A stretch of 64,000 nucleotides of DNA from Desmospora activa DSM 45169. GTDB taxonomy: Bacteria > Bacillota > Bacilli > Thermoactinomycetales > DSM-45169. The stretch covers positions 2,666,001-2,730,000 of the forward strand of contig NZ_PZZP01000001.1 of NCBI RefSeq assembly GCF_003046315.1, read 5' to 3'. Below, one piece after another: positions 42,489 to 51,580 of the stretch. How positions within the stretch are numbered: position 1 is the stretch's first letter; each line of letters begins with the position of its first letter. The notes beneath the pieces are model-generated. The model saw nothing but the letters and a program-made list of their open reading frames with translations. It was not told the origin of the DNA and searched no databases. The translations under genes were made by a program, and so were the position numbers.

Positions 42489-44990
42489 ATGTGTATTTCT
42501 TCTCGTATCACCCTTGTAATCAGTTTCTTTGTCTTGCTGTTGTTGTTGCTATTGTCTCCCGTTATTCCAGCTTCCTGGGCGCAACCTTCCTCAATCGAAG
42601 TAATGGCGGATGAGGTTTACCATCAAACTTCGACCCATTTTGAAAAAGGGAAGAAATCCAATCTGGAGGTAAAACCTCGCGGAAAAAAAGCGGAGATAAC
42701 GGTAAAAAACGAGGAGAAATTGGGTGAGTATCAGTCCCCTGTCATCACGGCAGAGTTTCCCTTTACCGATGCCGTCATCCATTGGAACGAAGGAAAGGGT
42801 CCGGTCCACTTATTGAAGGAGCAGGAGCGAATCCGCTTTTATGTACGCACATCAGCGGACAAGCAGGAGTGGACTCCCTGGCAATCGGTCGATGTTGATC
42901 CGCTGGAAGGACCGGATCATCTAGAGACAGAGCGCTTCTACTCCAACCTGATCACAGTCGATTATCATCAATATTTACAGTACAAAGCGGTGCTCGATTC
43001 CGCTAAAGACGCGGATACGTTACAAGATGTGACCGTTGTGTTCCTCAACTCGACCGACGGGAAGTCGACGGCATCCGCAGACACCGTCTCCTTGGCCTCC
43101 CTCTTGAGCGAAAAGGCGATCGCTGCCGTCAATCGACCCGCCATCGTCAGTCGCGCACAGTGGGGAGCGGATGAATCGCTGCGCTATCTCCCGGACGGCA
43201 GCGAAGATTGGCCGCGACAATACGCTACCAGTGTGACTCACCTTGCCGTCCATCACACCGATACCCCCAATGATGACCCCAACCCGGAAGCGCGTATGCG
43301 TTCCATTTACTACTATCACGCCAAAACCCGAGGCTGGGGAGATATCGGTTACAATGCCATCATCGGCAGTGACGGCCGCATCTATGAAGGACGGAAAGGA
43401 AAAGACAGCGAAGTGCTCACTCCTGGTGTGGTCGCTGCCCATGCCTACTCATTTAACTATGGTAGCTTTGGTGTCTCCCTCATGGGAAACTACAGTGAAA
43501 AGAAACTTCCCGCCGCCATGCGCAAATCTTTGATCGATTTACTCGTATATCAAGCCGATTTGCACAAGATCGATCCCTTGGGCAAAAAAGATTTTGTCCG
43601 CAACTATGAGTACAATGACCCCAACGTACCCAGAGTCGACCGCGATGTGCCAACGCTACAGGGGCATAAAGACTTTCCCCGACACAGCACCGCATGCCCC
43701 GGCACCTATGTACACGCGGATCTGCCCAATATCCGCAACGATGTGAAAGCCAAAATGGATGCCGCCAATGGAGAGGTAACCGTTGACAACCTGGATAGCG
43801 CCAATCGCACGGTAGGCACCTGGAACCAATCGACCAATGTGCAAGGATACTACGGCTCCAACTACCAAACCCGTACCAAAGGAAGCGGGGCCAACACCTT
43901 TACCTGGAACTTCCAACTGCCCACAGCGGGAACATATGAAGTCTTTGTCCATTACACCGCCGCCTTTGATCGAGCCACCAATGCTCCTTACACGGTTCAC
44001 GCCAAAACCGGAGCCGTGACCAAAAGGGTGAACCAACAGAGCAACGGCGGCAAATGGGTTTCCATCGGCTCTTACTCCTTTGACAGCGGCGCCAATAAAA
44101 TCATCCAATCCGACGATGCCAACGGCTATATAATCGCCGACGCTGTGCGGCTGAAGTTGACGGCGGAAGCCCCGCCACTGACGGAAAGGGTCATCGACAA
44201 CGCCGATCAGGGAGCCACTGCCATCACCGGCACCTGGAACACTTCCAGCAATGTGCAGGGATACTGGGGGACCAATTACCGCACCCGCAGCGCCGGTAGC
44301 GGAGCCAACACTTTCACCTGGAAGTTCACCCCCGGCAAAACCGGTGTCTATCGTATTTCCACTTGGTATCCATCCGGTTCCGACCGGGCAACAAACGCTC
44401 CTTTTACCGTCACCTATGACGGCGGCAGCTATACCCAGCGCATCAACCAAAAACAAAACGGCGGCCGCTGGGTAGAAGTAGGCGTCTTCCCCTTTCAAGC
44501 GGGGCAAGAAGGCCGCGTCCGCTTGACGGATAATGCTGACGGTTACGTCATTGCCGATGCTGTCCGCTTTGAGTGGGTACCCAATATGACCATTAGCGAC
44601 AACGATGACGCCGGCAACACCGCCACCGGTGACAACTGGGTTAGTTCCACTGCGATCAAAACCTACTATGGTTCGGATTACATCTATAACCACAAGGGAA
44701 CCGGAGAAGACACCTTCACCTGGAATCTGGATATCCCCACCTCCGGCACCTATAAGATCTACACCCGTTTTCAACCCTACACCAACCGCGCCACCGATGC
44801 GCCATATACCGTCCGCCACCGCGACGGGGAAAAGATGGTCCGCATCAATCAACAGGAGAATAACGGTGTCTGGGTGGAATTGGGCACCTACACCTTTGAA
44901 AAAGGCGGAACCAACCAAGTCATGCTCTCAGACGATGCCAGCGGCCTCGTCGTCGCCGACGCCATCTTGGTGGAGCCGGTCGGGCAATAG
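42489..44990 (+). CDS. secreted PGRP-type N-acetylmuramoyl-L-alanine amidase with three C-terminal repeats
   Basis: About 833 residues. Signal peptide (1-31, hydrophobic Leu-rich, cleavage near 'SWAQ'); an N-terminal region (35-205) of unknown beta type; a zinc amidase of the PGRP/amidase_2 fold (217-425) with ligands near His256 ('AVHHTD'), His394 ('GHKDFP') and Cys404 ('TACPG') and start motif 'IVSRAQWGAD'. The C-terminus has three tandem repeats of about 125-135 residues, each with 'DRATNAPYTV'-like, 'RVNQQ-NGG-WV' and 'D-A-GYIIADAVR' motifs, resembling golvesin C-terminal or Xly-type carbohydrate-binding domains. ATG 42489 or TTG 42486 is the start. It should cleave the glycan-peptide bond of peptidoglycan outside the cell. 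Confidence 0.88.
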   Translation: MCISSRITLVISFFVLLLLLLLSPVIPASWAQPSSIEVMADEVYHQTSTHFEKGKKSNLEVKPRGKKAEITVKNEEKLGEYQSPVITAEFPFTDAVIHWNEGKGPVHLLKEQERIRFYVRTSADKQEWTPWQSVDVDPLEGPDHLETERFYSNLITVDYHQYLQYKAVLDSAKDADTLQDVTVVFLNSTDGKSTASADTVSLASLLSEKAIAAVNRPAIVSRAQWGADESLRYLPDGSEDWPRQYATSVTHLAVHHTDTPNDDPNPEARMRSIYYYHAKTRGWGDIGYNAIIGSDGRIYEGRKGKDSEVLTPGVVAAHAYSFNYGSFGVSLMGNYSEKKLPAAMRKSLIDLLVYQADLHKIDPLGKKDFVRNYEYNDPNVPRVDRDVPTLQGHKDFPRHSTACPGTYVHADLPNIRNDVKAKMDAANGEVTVDNLDSANRTVGTWNQSTNVQGYYGSNYQTRTKGSGANTFTWNFQLPTAGTYEVFVHYTAAFDRATNAPYTVHAKTGAVTKRVNQQSNGGKWVSIGSYSFDSGANKIIQSDDANGYIIADAVRLKLTAEAPPLTERVIDNADQGATAITGTWNTSSNVQGYWGTNYRTRSAGSGANTFTWKFTPGKTGVYRISTWYPSGSDRATNAPFTVTYDGGSYTQRINQKQNGGRWVEVGVFPFQAGQEGRVRLTDNADGYVIADAVRFEWVPNMTISDNDDAGNTATGDNWVSSTAIKTYYGSDYIYNHKGTGEDTFTWNLDIPTSGTYKIYTRFQPYTNRATDAPYTVRHRDGEKMVRINQQENNGVWVELGTYTFEKGGTNQVMLSDDASGLVVADAILVEPVGQ

Positions 44991-45020
44991 TAAAATAGAG
45001 ATATTAGCGCCCTAAATACG

Positions 45021-45058
45021 AAACCTCCTCTTTTCGTTTTTGAATAGAGGAGGTTTAT
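45021..45058 (+). terminator. terminator of the amidase gene
   Basis: AAACCTCCTCTTTTC pairs with GAATAGAGGAGGTTT (one mismatch), followed by ATTA. Confidence 0.7.
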
Positions 45059-45221
45059 TACCGCTATCTAAGCCACACCGAAGGTTAAAACTTTTTACCT
45101 TCCCACCAAAAATGTCCAACCAGATTGATTTGAGGATATCAACCTTACATCGTTTAGTTATAGGATTTTTCATAATTAAAATCGAAAAGGGTTCGTTATT
45201 AAGTGAAAGGAGACGATCGCA

Positions 45222-45725
45222 TTGATCCTGGAAACCAAGAGAATGATCTTGCGACAGTTAACGATGGATGATGTGGATAATTTATTACTTATTTTTCGTG
45301 ATCCAATCGCAATGGAACACTACCCTTCTACAAAAGACGTGGCTGAGACGAAAAGTTGGATTCAATGGAATTTAAACTTATACGCAAACAATGGTTATGG
45401 TCTTTGGGCGGCGATTGATAAAAAGAGTGGTGAGTTTCTCGGGCAAGTGGGGCTAACCCCTCAAGAGGTTGAGCAAGTGATTGAAATTGAGATTGGTTAT
45501 TTGTTTGTGAGAAAGTTCTGGGGAAAAAGGTTCGCGACTGAAGGTGCCCTCGCTTGCCGTGAATACGGTTTCCATGAACTAAACCGAAACCGGCTAATCT
45601 CTCTTCCTGATCCCTTGAATTTAGCGAGTAGACGGGTTGCAGAGAAAATCGGCATGGTTCTGGAAAAAGAAGTGACGAAGTGGAATAAACAAGTATTGGT
45701 TTATGCTGTCCATAAAGACTACTGA
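45222..45725 (+). CDS. GNAT family N-acetyltransferase (RimJ/RimL-like)
   Basis: 167 residues. 'LETKRMILRQLTMDDVDNLL' at the N-terminus, acetyl-CoA loop region 'GYLFVRKFWGKRFATEGALACREYGF' and 'NLASRRVAEKIGM' identify an acetyltransferase_3 family enzyme. Substrate unknown. TTG 45222 has AAGGAG about 10 nt upstream. The gene is more AT-rich than its neighbours. A GCGGGGA/TCCCCGC hairpin at 45781-45801 is a likely terminator. Confidence 0.85.
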   Translation: MILETKRMILRQLTMDDVDNLLLIFRDPIAMEHYPSTKDVAETKSWIQWNLNLYANNGYGLWAAIDKKSGEFLGQVGLTPQEVEQVIEIEIGYLFVRKFWGKRFATEGALACREYGFHELNRNRLISLPDPLNLASRRVAEKIGMVLEKEVTKWNKQVLVYAVHKDY

Positions 45726-45780
45726 GCAGAATCAATGCGCAATCATTGATAACTCCCTTGCATTCGGTGAAATCCAATCA

Positions 45781-45805
45781 GCGGGGATTTGTTATTCCCC
45801 GCGTT
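45781..45805 (+). terminator. probable terminator of the GNAT gene
   Basis: GCGGGGA (45781-45787) and TCCCCGC (45795-45801) form a stem followed by GTTGTTTA. Confidence 0.5.
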
Positions 45806-45925
45806 GTTTATCCATCGCCCATCACCACGTTGGCTTTACTAGAACACTTTCCCTATCGAACTGCTGAAATATGCTCTACTTTGGCACACTTCCTCTAGGG
45901 CGTCTGCCTGAGTGCGGCTAACCTT

Positions 45926-46132
45926 TCATATACGCCTTAAAACCACGGGTACCGCAACGGCACCCACCAGAGCAGAAATAAACGGAAGAAAGCGAAGCCA
46001 CCTCAGCCAGATGGGACGATCAAATAGTTGCAGACCGATCATGGCGATCATTTCGGACAGGACAATACCGGCGATAAATCCGCCAATCAAGCCTCCGATC
46101 AGGCCCAATGCGATTACAATAGCCTTTTTCAT
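45926..46132 (-). CDS. small two-helix membrane protein (DUF5957-like)
   Basis: 68 residues: 'MKKAIVIALGLIGGLIGGFIAGIVLSEMI' as a Gly-zipper helix and a second helix near 45-65, with 'LFDRPIWLRWLRFLPF' between. It resembles small Bacillales proteins of the DUF5957 type as I remember them. ATG 46132 has GGAGGGGAGGG 6 nt upstream, so the upstream codons are excluded. It starts 38 bp after the multicopper oxidase stop on the same strand and may be co-transcribed. Function unknown. Confidence 0.65.
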   Translation of the reverse strand: MKKAIVIALGLIGGLIGGFIAGIVLSEMIAMIGLQLFDRPIWLRWLRFLPFISALVGAVAVPVVLRRI

Positions 46133-46170
46133 ATGATTCCCTCCCCTCCTTGGGACAATACTTTTCATTG

Positions 46171-47601
46171 TTAATCCGGTAGATTGCCCGATTTTGTTCC
46201 AACCCGATAAGGAGTAGTGACTCCTTCATAATTGACCATCATTGACATGCCGTTGGCTGCATGGCCCAAATTATGGCAGTGCTCCATCCATAAACCCGGA
46301 TTATTGGCCTCAAAGGCGATTTCATAAACATCCCCGCGAAACAACAGAATACTATCGGCATAAATGGGGCTTCCGGACAAAGGCTTTCCGTTTTTCGTTA
46401 ACACCTTAAATAGATGACCATGAAGGTGCATCGGATGCGGCCCGCCAAATTTATGATCAAATCGGATCTTGATCCACTCCCCCTCCTTCACGATTAAGGG
46501 TGGGATGTCATGAAACTGTTTACCGTTAATATCGAGGAGTCCAAGGGTGAGTTGATAGGTGCGATCAAACTTCATATCTGGTGTGATTCCGTCTTCCTTT
46601 GGGGTGCCATAGGTAGTGAAATCGAACTCCTTCGCATTCTTGTTCAGCCTCTCCGGTGCTGACCCATGCCCAAGGGATAGATTTAATTTTGGCTGTTCCT
46701 TGCTGTAGATCTGAACCTGTCCGTTTTTAGGCATGGTAAAAAGCACATCATACCGTTGGCCTCCACCGATCGGAATCCATTGCTGCCGGATCACATCTGG
46801 GCCGTTTAAGTCCTGCCCATCGATGGAGATAACCTGAAAATCGGCTCCGGCTACACCCATCCACTGGACTTCGTTGTCAGCATTAATGATACGAAGGCGG
46901 ACGGCATCCCCCGGCTTGGCATCCAGCTTTAAGCCGTCTACTTGGCCATTGGTAAGGGTATGCTTATCATTTAGCTTCTGTAACGTAACGGCATAATCGC
47001 GGTCATAGCGGAAGGTTTCCTTCTTCGGCTCCACGATCAGTCGCCCGATCAATCCGCGCCCCGCCTGCTCTGAGCTTTGTTGATGGGAGTGATACCAATA
47101 GGTTCCTGGATGTCTGGCGATAAATTCATACGTAAAGGATTTCCCCGGCCATACCGCATCTTGTGTCACACCAGGGACCCCGTCCTGTGAACAAGGGAGA
47201 ACGACACCGTGCCAATGGATGGATACTCCCTTTTCTACATTTTTATTTGCCAAGGTGACTATGACCCGATCACCTTCCTTGACACGCAATTCTGGTCCGG
47301 GAGTGGAGCCGTTGTAGGTCCAGGCTTCCACCGTTTTGCCGTTATTTAGTGTGATCGTTGTTTTAGCCGCCGTAAGCGTAAACCTTTTGACGGGAGCGTC
47401 TGAGGGGGCTTCAGTTATATCTGCACAAGAGACGCCGTCTCCTCCCCCATTTTCGTGATGGTGTGTACCGTGTTCTGCCATATTGATCTCTTCGGGATAT
47501 TTACCGCTTTGGTATCCACTATGGAATCCACAGGCTGTCGCCAATAGACTCATCAACAACAAGAGCAACAGCATGCTGATCGTTTTGCTCTGCTTAATCA
47601 T
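46171..47601 (-). CDS. multicopper oxidase lipoprotein
   Basis: 476 residues. Signal with lipobox 'LLATAC', then a His/Glu/Gly-rich segment ('EHGTHHHENGGGDG') and three cupredoxin domains. All copper sites are present: 'SIHWHGVVLP', 'GTYWYHSHQQ', 'HPMHLHGHLF' (T1/T3) and 'HCHNLGHAANGM' (T1 Cys with Met axial ligand). Laccase-like activity or copper/manganese oxidation outside the membrane is expected. ATG 47601 has GGAAGGAG 7 nt upstream. A 15-bp palindrome lies 50 bp upstream. Confidence 0.92.
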   Translation of the reverse strand: MIKQSKTISMLLLLLLMSLLATACGFHSGYQSGKYPEEINMAEHGTHHHENGGGDGVSCADITEAPSDAPVKRFTLTAAKTTITLNNGKTVEAWTYNGSTPGPELRVKEGDRVIVTLANKNVEKGVSIHWHGVVLPCSQDGVPGVTQDAVWPGKSFTYEFIARHPGTYWYHSHQQSSEQAGRGLIGRLIVEPKKETFRYDRDYAVTLQKLNDKHTLTNGQVDGLKLDAKPGDAVRLRIINADNEVQWMGVAGADFQVISIDGQDLNGPDVIRQQWIPIGGGQRYDVLFTMPKNGQVQIYSKEQPKLNLSLGHGSAPERLNKNAKEFDFTTYGTPKEDGITPDMKFDRTYQLTLGLLDINGKQFHDIPPLIVKEGEWIKIRFDHKFGGPHPMHLHGHLFKVLTKNGKPLSGSPIYADSILLFRGDVYEIAFEANNPGLWMEHCHNLGHAANGMSMMVNYEGVTTPYRVGTKSGNLPD

Positions 47602-47951
47602 TCTCAATCTCCTTCCCTCGTGTTGAGGTGGCAACGATTGAGTTCATCCTAACAACATGATGTTGTGAACTTTTGACGATCAGTTACGGGTTGGATGAAA
47701 TTGAATCGCCCAACCGAGGGTCCCTTTAACGTGCCATTTCCTCTTTCCACACACAACGCTCAGGGCTTTCCGTACAAGGATGAAAGTCCGTTCCACTCAG
47801 CACCTCCCCTTAAATTTCATGGTTGATTAAGCTGCCCCTTCGGAATGAGAGCTCATTCTTCTTAGTTGAGTCTCACACGGAAAAAACCCTACATCCAACC
47901 GCAACGTCGGTTAGCTGTAGGGTTTTATTTTTGACCTTGGATCGTATACGC
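47602..47951. other. 350-bp gap: palindrome, oxidase promoter region and nadA terminator
   Basis: Contains ACAACATGATGTTGT (47652-47666, a perfect odd palindrome just upstream of the oxidase gene, a possible operator) and the nadA terminator at 47881-47932. The 200 bases between show nothing I can name. Confidence 0.5.
47881..47932 (-). terminator. terminator of nadBCA
   Basis: AAAACCCTACA and TGTAGGGTTTT enclose an inner ACCG/CGGT hairpin; the minus strand ends in TTTTTT. Confidence 0.8.
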
Positions 47952-49055
47952 TCACTGAATCGCTAGCATTCGATCCAATGCCGTCCGGGACCAGTGAGCC
48001 GTGTCTGTGTCTACAGACACCTGGTTGACGATATTTCCTTCTACCAGGCTTTCCAACGCCCACAACAGATGTGGGCGGTCGATGCGGTTCATGGTGAGAC
48101 AAGGGCACATCGTCTGGCTCAGCAGTTGGATATGCTGCTGCGGATGTTGGTTGGCCAATCGCTGCACCAGGTTAACCTCGGTTCCGATCGCCCATTTGCT
48201 GCCGGGAGGGGCTTGCTCAATCTGCTTAATAATATAGCTGGTGGAGCCGTTGAGGTCGGAAGCTTGCACCACATCAAAGGTGCATTCGGGATGGACGATC
48301 ACTTTTGTTTCCGGGTCCCGCTGGCGTACACGCTCGATCTGGTCCACGGTAAATTTGGTGTGGACGGAGCAATGGCCTTTCCACAGCAAAACACGCCAAT
48401 CATCTTGTGGTCCTTTTACTTCTTCCCATTCGCCCTGCACTTGGTTCCAGACCGCCATCTGTTCCAACGGAATGCCCATGGCATAAGCGGTATTGCGGCC
48501 CAGATGCTGATCCGGCAGGAACAGAATCCGCTTTTTTTGTTGGAATGCCCACTCCAGCACCCCTTTGGCGTTGGTAGAAGTACAGGTGGTGCCGCCATGA
48601 CGACCGACAAAGGATTTAATGGCGGCAGTAGAATTAACATAGGTAACCGGCAGCACGGTATCCCCCAGTTCCCGCTGCATCACTTCCCACGCCTCTTCTA
48701 ACTCCTCTAGATCCGCCATATCCGCCATGGAACAGCCTGCTTTCATATCAGGTAGGATGACGATCTGATCATTTCGGGTCAAGATATCCGCCGACTCCGC
48801 CATAAAATGAACCCCGCAGAAAACGATCGCCTTCGCCTGTTGTTGCTGTTGCGCGATCCGAGCCAACTCCAGAGAATCGCCGGTAAAATCGGCAAAGCGA
48901 ATCACATCATCCCGTTGGTAGTGATGGCCCATAATCACCAGATCTTTACCCAAACGGGTTTTAGCCGCATGGATGCGTTCGTCATACTCCGCATCGGCCA
49001 AGTTGCGATAGTGTTCCGGTAAAACCGTATCCACAAATGGGGATAAGATTGTCAT
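47952..49055 (-). CDS. nadA: quinolinate synthase
   Basis: 367 residues. Condenses iminoaspartate with dihydroxyacetone phosphate to quinolinate. The three [4Fe-4S] ligands are visible: Cys108 ('KAGCSMADM'), Cys229 ('KGHCSVH') and Cys317 or Cys319 ('CPCLTMNRI'); '[11 protein letters not shown]' and '[11 protein letters not shown]' bind substrates. Its ATG overlaps the nadC stop (ATGA), so translation is coupled. The Fe-S cluster is probably supplied with sulfur by the desulfurase encoded divergently at 51581. Confidence 0.97.
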   Translation of the reverse strand: MTILSPFVDTVLPEHYRNLADAEYDERIHAAKTRLGKDLVIMGHHYQRDDVIRFADFTGDSLELARIAQQQQQAKAIVFCGVHFMAESADILTRNDQIVILPDMKAGCSMADMADLEELEEAWEVMQRELGDTVLPVTYVNSTAAIKSFVGRHGGTTCTSTNAKGVLEWAFQQKKRILFLPDQHLGRNTAYAMGIPLEQMAVWNQVQGEWEEVKGPQDDWRVLLWKGHCSVHTKFTVDQIERVRQRDPETKVIVHPECTFDVVQASDLNGSTSYIIKQIEQAPPGSKWAIGTEVNLVQRLANQHPQQHIQLLSQTMCPCLTMNRIDRPHLLWALESLVEGNIVNQVSVDTDTAHWSRTALDRMLAIQ

Positions 49056-49900
49056 GATGATCCCTCCTTGTTGATCAAATCCAAGCTGATATCCAAAGCG
49101 GGGGCAGAATGGGTCAACCAGCCCAGGGAAATGGCATCAACGCCGGTCTCTGCGACTGCGCGCGCATTTTCCGGTGTAATCCCACCGGAAGCCTCGGTCC
49201 ACGCTTTTCCTTGCGCCAACTGCACCGCCTCTCGCAAGGTGGAAAGGTCCATATTGTCCAGCAACAGTGCATCGATATCCAGCTCCACCGCTTCCCGCAC
49301 CTGTTCCAATGTGTCTGCCTCCACTTCCACCTGTACCATATGGCCCACCCGTTGCCGCACGCACTCCACCGCTTCCCGCAATCCACCGGCAGCGACGATA
49401 TGGTTATCCTTGATCATCACCCCATGACTAAGGCCAAAACGGTGGTTGGTACCGCCACCGATCTGAACCGCCCATTTTTCCAACATGCGTAAACCGGGTG
49501 TTGTTTTACGGGTATCCAATACGCGACAAGGCAGCCCTGCCAACGAACGGACGACACGCTGAGTCACTGTAGCAATCCCCGACATCCGCTGCAATAAATT
49601 GAGCGCTACCCGTTCCGCCGTCAAAATGGAGCGGGTGCTGCCTTCCAATTGAACCAAAACCTCACCCGGTGCTACCGGCGCTCCATCCCTTACCACAGGG
49701 TTAAAAGTCAACTGCGGATCCCATTGAGCAAAAACTTCCCTCGCCACTTCCAGCCCGGCAACCACGCCTTCCTCTTTAGCGATCAACCGCGCCTGACTGA
49801 TATGGGATGCCGGAATCAACACCTCCGAAGTCCAATCACCGTATCCGATATCCTCGTTTAATGCTTCACGTACCAATTGCTGCAAATGTAACCGATTCAT
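49052..49900 (-). CDS. nadC: nicotinate-nucleotide pyrophosphorylase (carboxylating)
   Basis: 282 residues. Converts quinolinate and PRPP to nicotinate mononucleotide. '[17 protein letters not shown]', 'RTATRKTTPG'-type motif seen as '[19 protein letters not shown]', '[21 protein letters not shown]' and '[14 protein letters not shown]' are diagnostic. ATG 49900 has AAAGGGGGAAG upstream and lies inside the 3' end of nadB (about 35-bp overlap). Middle gene of nadB-nadC-nadA. Confidence 0.97.
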   Translation of the reverse strand: MNRLHLQQLVREALNEDIGYGDWTSEVLIPASHISQARLIAKEEGVVAGLEVAREVFAQWDPQLTFNPVVRDGAPVAPGEVLVQLEGSTRSILTAERVALNLLQRMSGIATVTQRVVRSLAGLPCRVLDTRKTTPGLRMLEKWAVQIGGGTNHRFGLSHGVMIKDNHIVAAGGLREAVECVRQRVGHMVQVEVEADTLEQVREAVELDIDALLLDNMDLSTLREAVQLAQGKAWTEASGGITPENARAVAETGVDAISLGWLTHSAPALDISLDLINKEGSS

Positions 49901-51410
49901 CCGGCTTCCCCCTTTGGCTGCTGCTCCTTTTTTTCGCCCACTCTGGCTTGACTGTGGGATAATCAGAGCGAAAATGACCACCCCGACTCTCTTTTCGCCA
50001 TAAAGCGGCTTGTAGTACCAGTTGTGAGACTGTGATCATATTGTGGCACTCCCAATCGGATGCCGGTGTTTCCTCTTTCAAACGGGTAAGCGCCTTCATT
50101 CCTGAAATTAAGCGTTTTTCCTCTCGAATAATACCGGCATGCTCCCACAAAATATGGCGAAGATGCTGTTTACGGGATGCCGATTCTTGTTCATTGACGC
50201 ACATAGATGGAATGACACGTTCTTCTTTCTCTATTTTCACACATGGCAAAAGAGCTGCTTTCTCCGCCGTACGTCGGGCAAACACTGCCCCTTCCAACAA
50301 AGAATTGCTGGCTAAGCGATTGGCACCATGGACACCAGTACACGCCGTTTCGCCGACGGCAAACAGATGGGGAATCGTGGTACGTCCCCAGGTATCAACC
50401 ACTACGCCTCCCATCAAAAAGTGAGCTGCCGGCACCACTGGAATCAGTCCCCTGCTCGGATCGACGCCATGGGTACGGCAGAGGCGATCAATCGTGGGAA
50501 AGCGTTGACCAAAATCGTCGATCCGACGGGCATCCAGATAGACGCGCCGTCCCGCACGCATTTCGCCATCGATTGCACGGGAGACAATATCCCGCGGAGC
50601 CAAATCCTTCCACGGATGAATCGCATCCATAAAGGTTTCGCCACGGTCGTTGATCAAGCGTGCCCCTTCTCCCCGCACCGCTTCCGAGATCAGCACCATC
50701 GGATTTTGTTCCACCGCCAGCGCCGTCGGATGAAATTGGACCATCTCCATATCCGTCAATCGTGCATCCGCCCGATACGCCATTGCCAGTCCGTCTCCCG
50801 TCACCACCGGATCATTGGTGGTAAAGCGGAAGATCTGTCCACATCCCCCCGTCGCCAACACAACCGCACGAGCTTGTATCATTTGGGGATCACGATCCTG
50901 ATCCTGTACCCAAACCCCGGTACATTTCCCCTTATGAATCACTAAATCCAACACCGAAACATAATCACACAGGTGGATGTCAGGATGTTCCGATACGCGC
51001 GCTAGCAATGTCTCCACGATCGCCGCCCCGGTCGCGTCACCGTAGGCATGTAAAATGCGGGAAACCGAGTGGGACCCTTCCCGTGTCAACGCCCAACCAT
51101 GATCCCCTCGGTCAAAGGGAGTTCCCAACTGTGCCAAGCGGGAGATCGCTTCCTTTCCTCCCCCCACCAGGATATCAACTGCTTCCTCCACACAGAGACC
51201 TGCCCCGGCGCGAATGGTATCCCGGCGATGCAGATCGATTGTGTCATCTTCTCCCACCGCAGCCGCAATCCCGCCTTGGGCACGAGCGGTGTTACCTGCA
51301 GCGGCACGGTTTTTGGTCAGTACCAGCACCTCACCGTGACGAGCCAGTTCCCAGGCTGTAAGCAAACCGGCAATCCCCGATCCAACGACGATAAAATCAG
51401 CCTGCCTCAT
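49866..51410 (-). CDS. nadB: L-aspartate oxidase
   Basis: 514 residues, FAD-dependent. Oxidises L-aspartate to iminoaspartate for NadA. 'FIVVGSGIAGLLTAWELAR' binds FAD; 'TKNRAAAGNTARAQGGIAAAV', 'THGANRLASNSLLEGAVFARR' and 'MEMVQFHPTAL' are family motifs. ATG 51410 has AAAGGAA about 9 nt upstream. The C-terminal helical domain is slightly short and ends in a Ser/Arg-rich tail overlapping nadC. First gene of the operon, with a TTGACA-led promoter near 51481. Confidence 0.95.
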   Translation of the reverse strand: MRQADFIVVGSGIAGLLTAWELARHGEVLVLTKNRAAAGNTARAQGGIAAAVGEDDTIDLHRRDTIRAGAGLCVEEAVDILVGGGKEAISRLAQLGTPFDRGDHGWALTREGSHSVSRILHAYGDATGAAIVETLLARVSEHPDIHLCDYVSVLDLVIHKGKCTGVWVQDQDRDPQMIQARAVVLATGGCGQIFRFTTNDPVVTGDGLAMAYRADARLTDMEMVQFHPTALAVEQNPMVLISEAVRGEGARLINDRGETFMDAIHPWKDLAPRDIVSRAIDGEMRAGRRVYLDARRIDDFGQRFPTIDRLCRTHGVDPSRGLIPVVPAAHFLMGGVVVDTWGRTTIPHLFAVGETACTGVHGANRLASNSLLEGAVFARRTAEKAALLPCVKIEKEERVIPSMCVNEQESASRKQHLRHILWEHAGIIREEKRLISGMKALTRLKEETPASDWECHNMITVSQLVLQAALWRKESRGGHFRSDYPTVKPEWAKKRSSSQRGKPDESVTFAAIGT

Positions 51411-51458
51411 GTTTGTGATTCCTTTCACAAATTTGTAACAACCATAGTACTACTATTT

Positions 51459-51481
51459 TCGCAATATCAGCTGATTTGTCA
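51459..51481 (-). promoter_or_regulatory. candidate promoter region of nadBCA with palindrome
   Basis: Minus strand TTGACA (51481-51476) is followed by ATCAGCTGAT, a perfect 10-bp palindrome (51475-51466 region), and an A-rich -10 of poor quality about 17 bp on. The palindrome could be an operator of an NAD-synthesis regulator such as NiaR, which is not encoded here. Confidence 0.4.
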
Positions 51482-51544
51482 ACCGTTTTCAATTTTCATC
51501 TGAGCATTTTTTCACAAACAATGCCGGAAAGTGCATCAATACGG

Positions 51545-51550
51545 TATAAT
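51545..51550 (+). promoter_or_regulatory. -10 box of the cysteine desulfurase gene
   Basis: A perfect TATAAT 30 bp before ATG 51581; no good -35 at 17 bp. Confidence 0.4.
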
Positions 51551-51580
51551 GAGGTCAATATTTCACAAAGGCGTGATCAT

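Noticed and set aside
43656-44918. 420-residue minus-strand open frame opposite the amidase repeats
   Set aside because: Gly/Val/Ile-rich antisense shadow of a strongly supported secreted protein; no SD and no family match.
47994-48701. 235-residue plus-strand frame opposite nadA
   Set aside because: Antisense shadow of a gene with complete Fe-S cysteine motifs.
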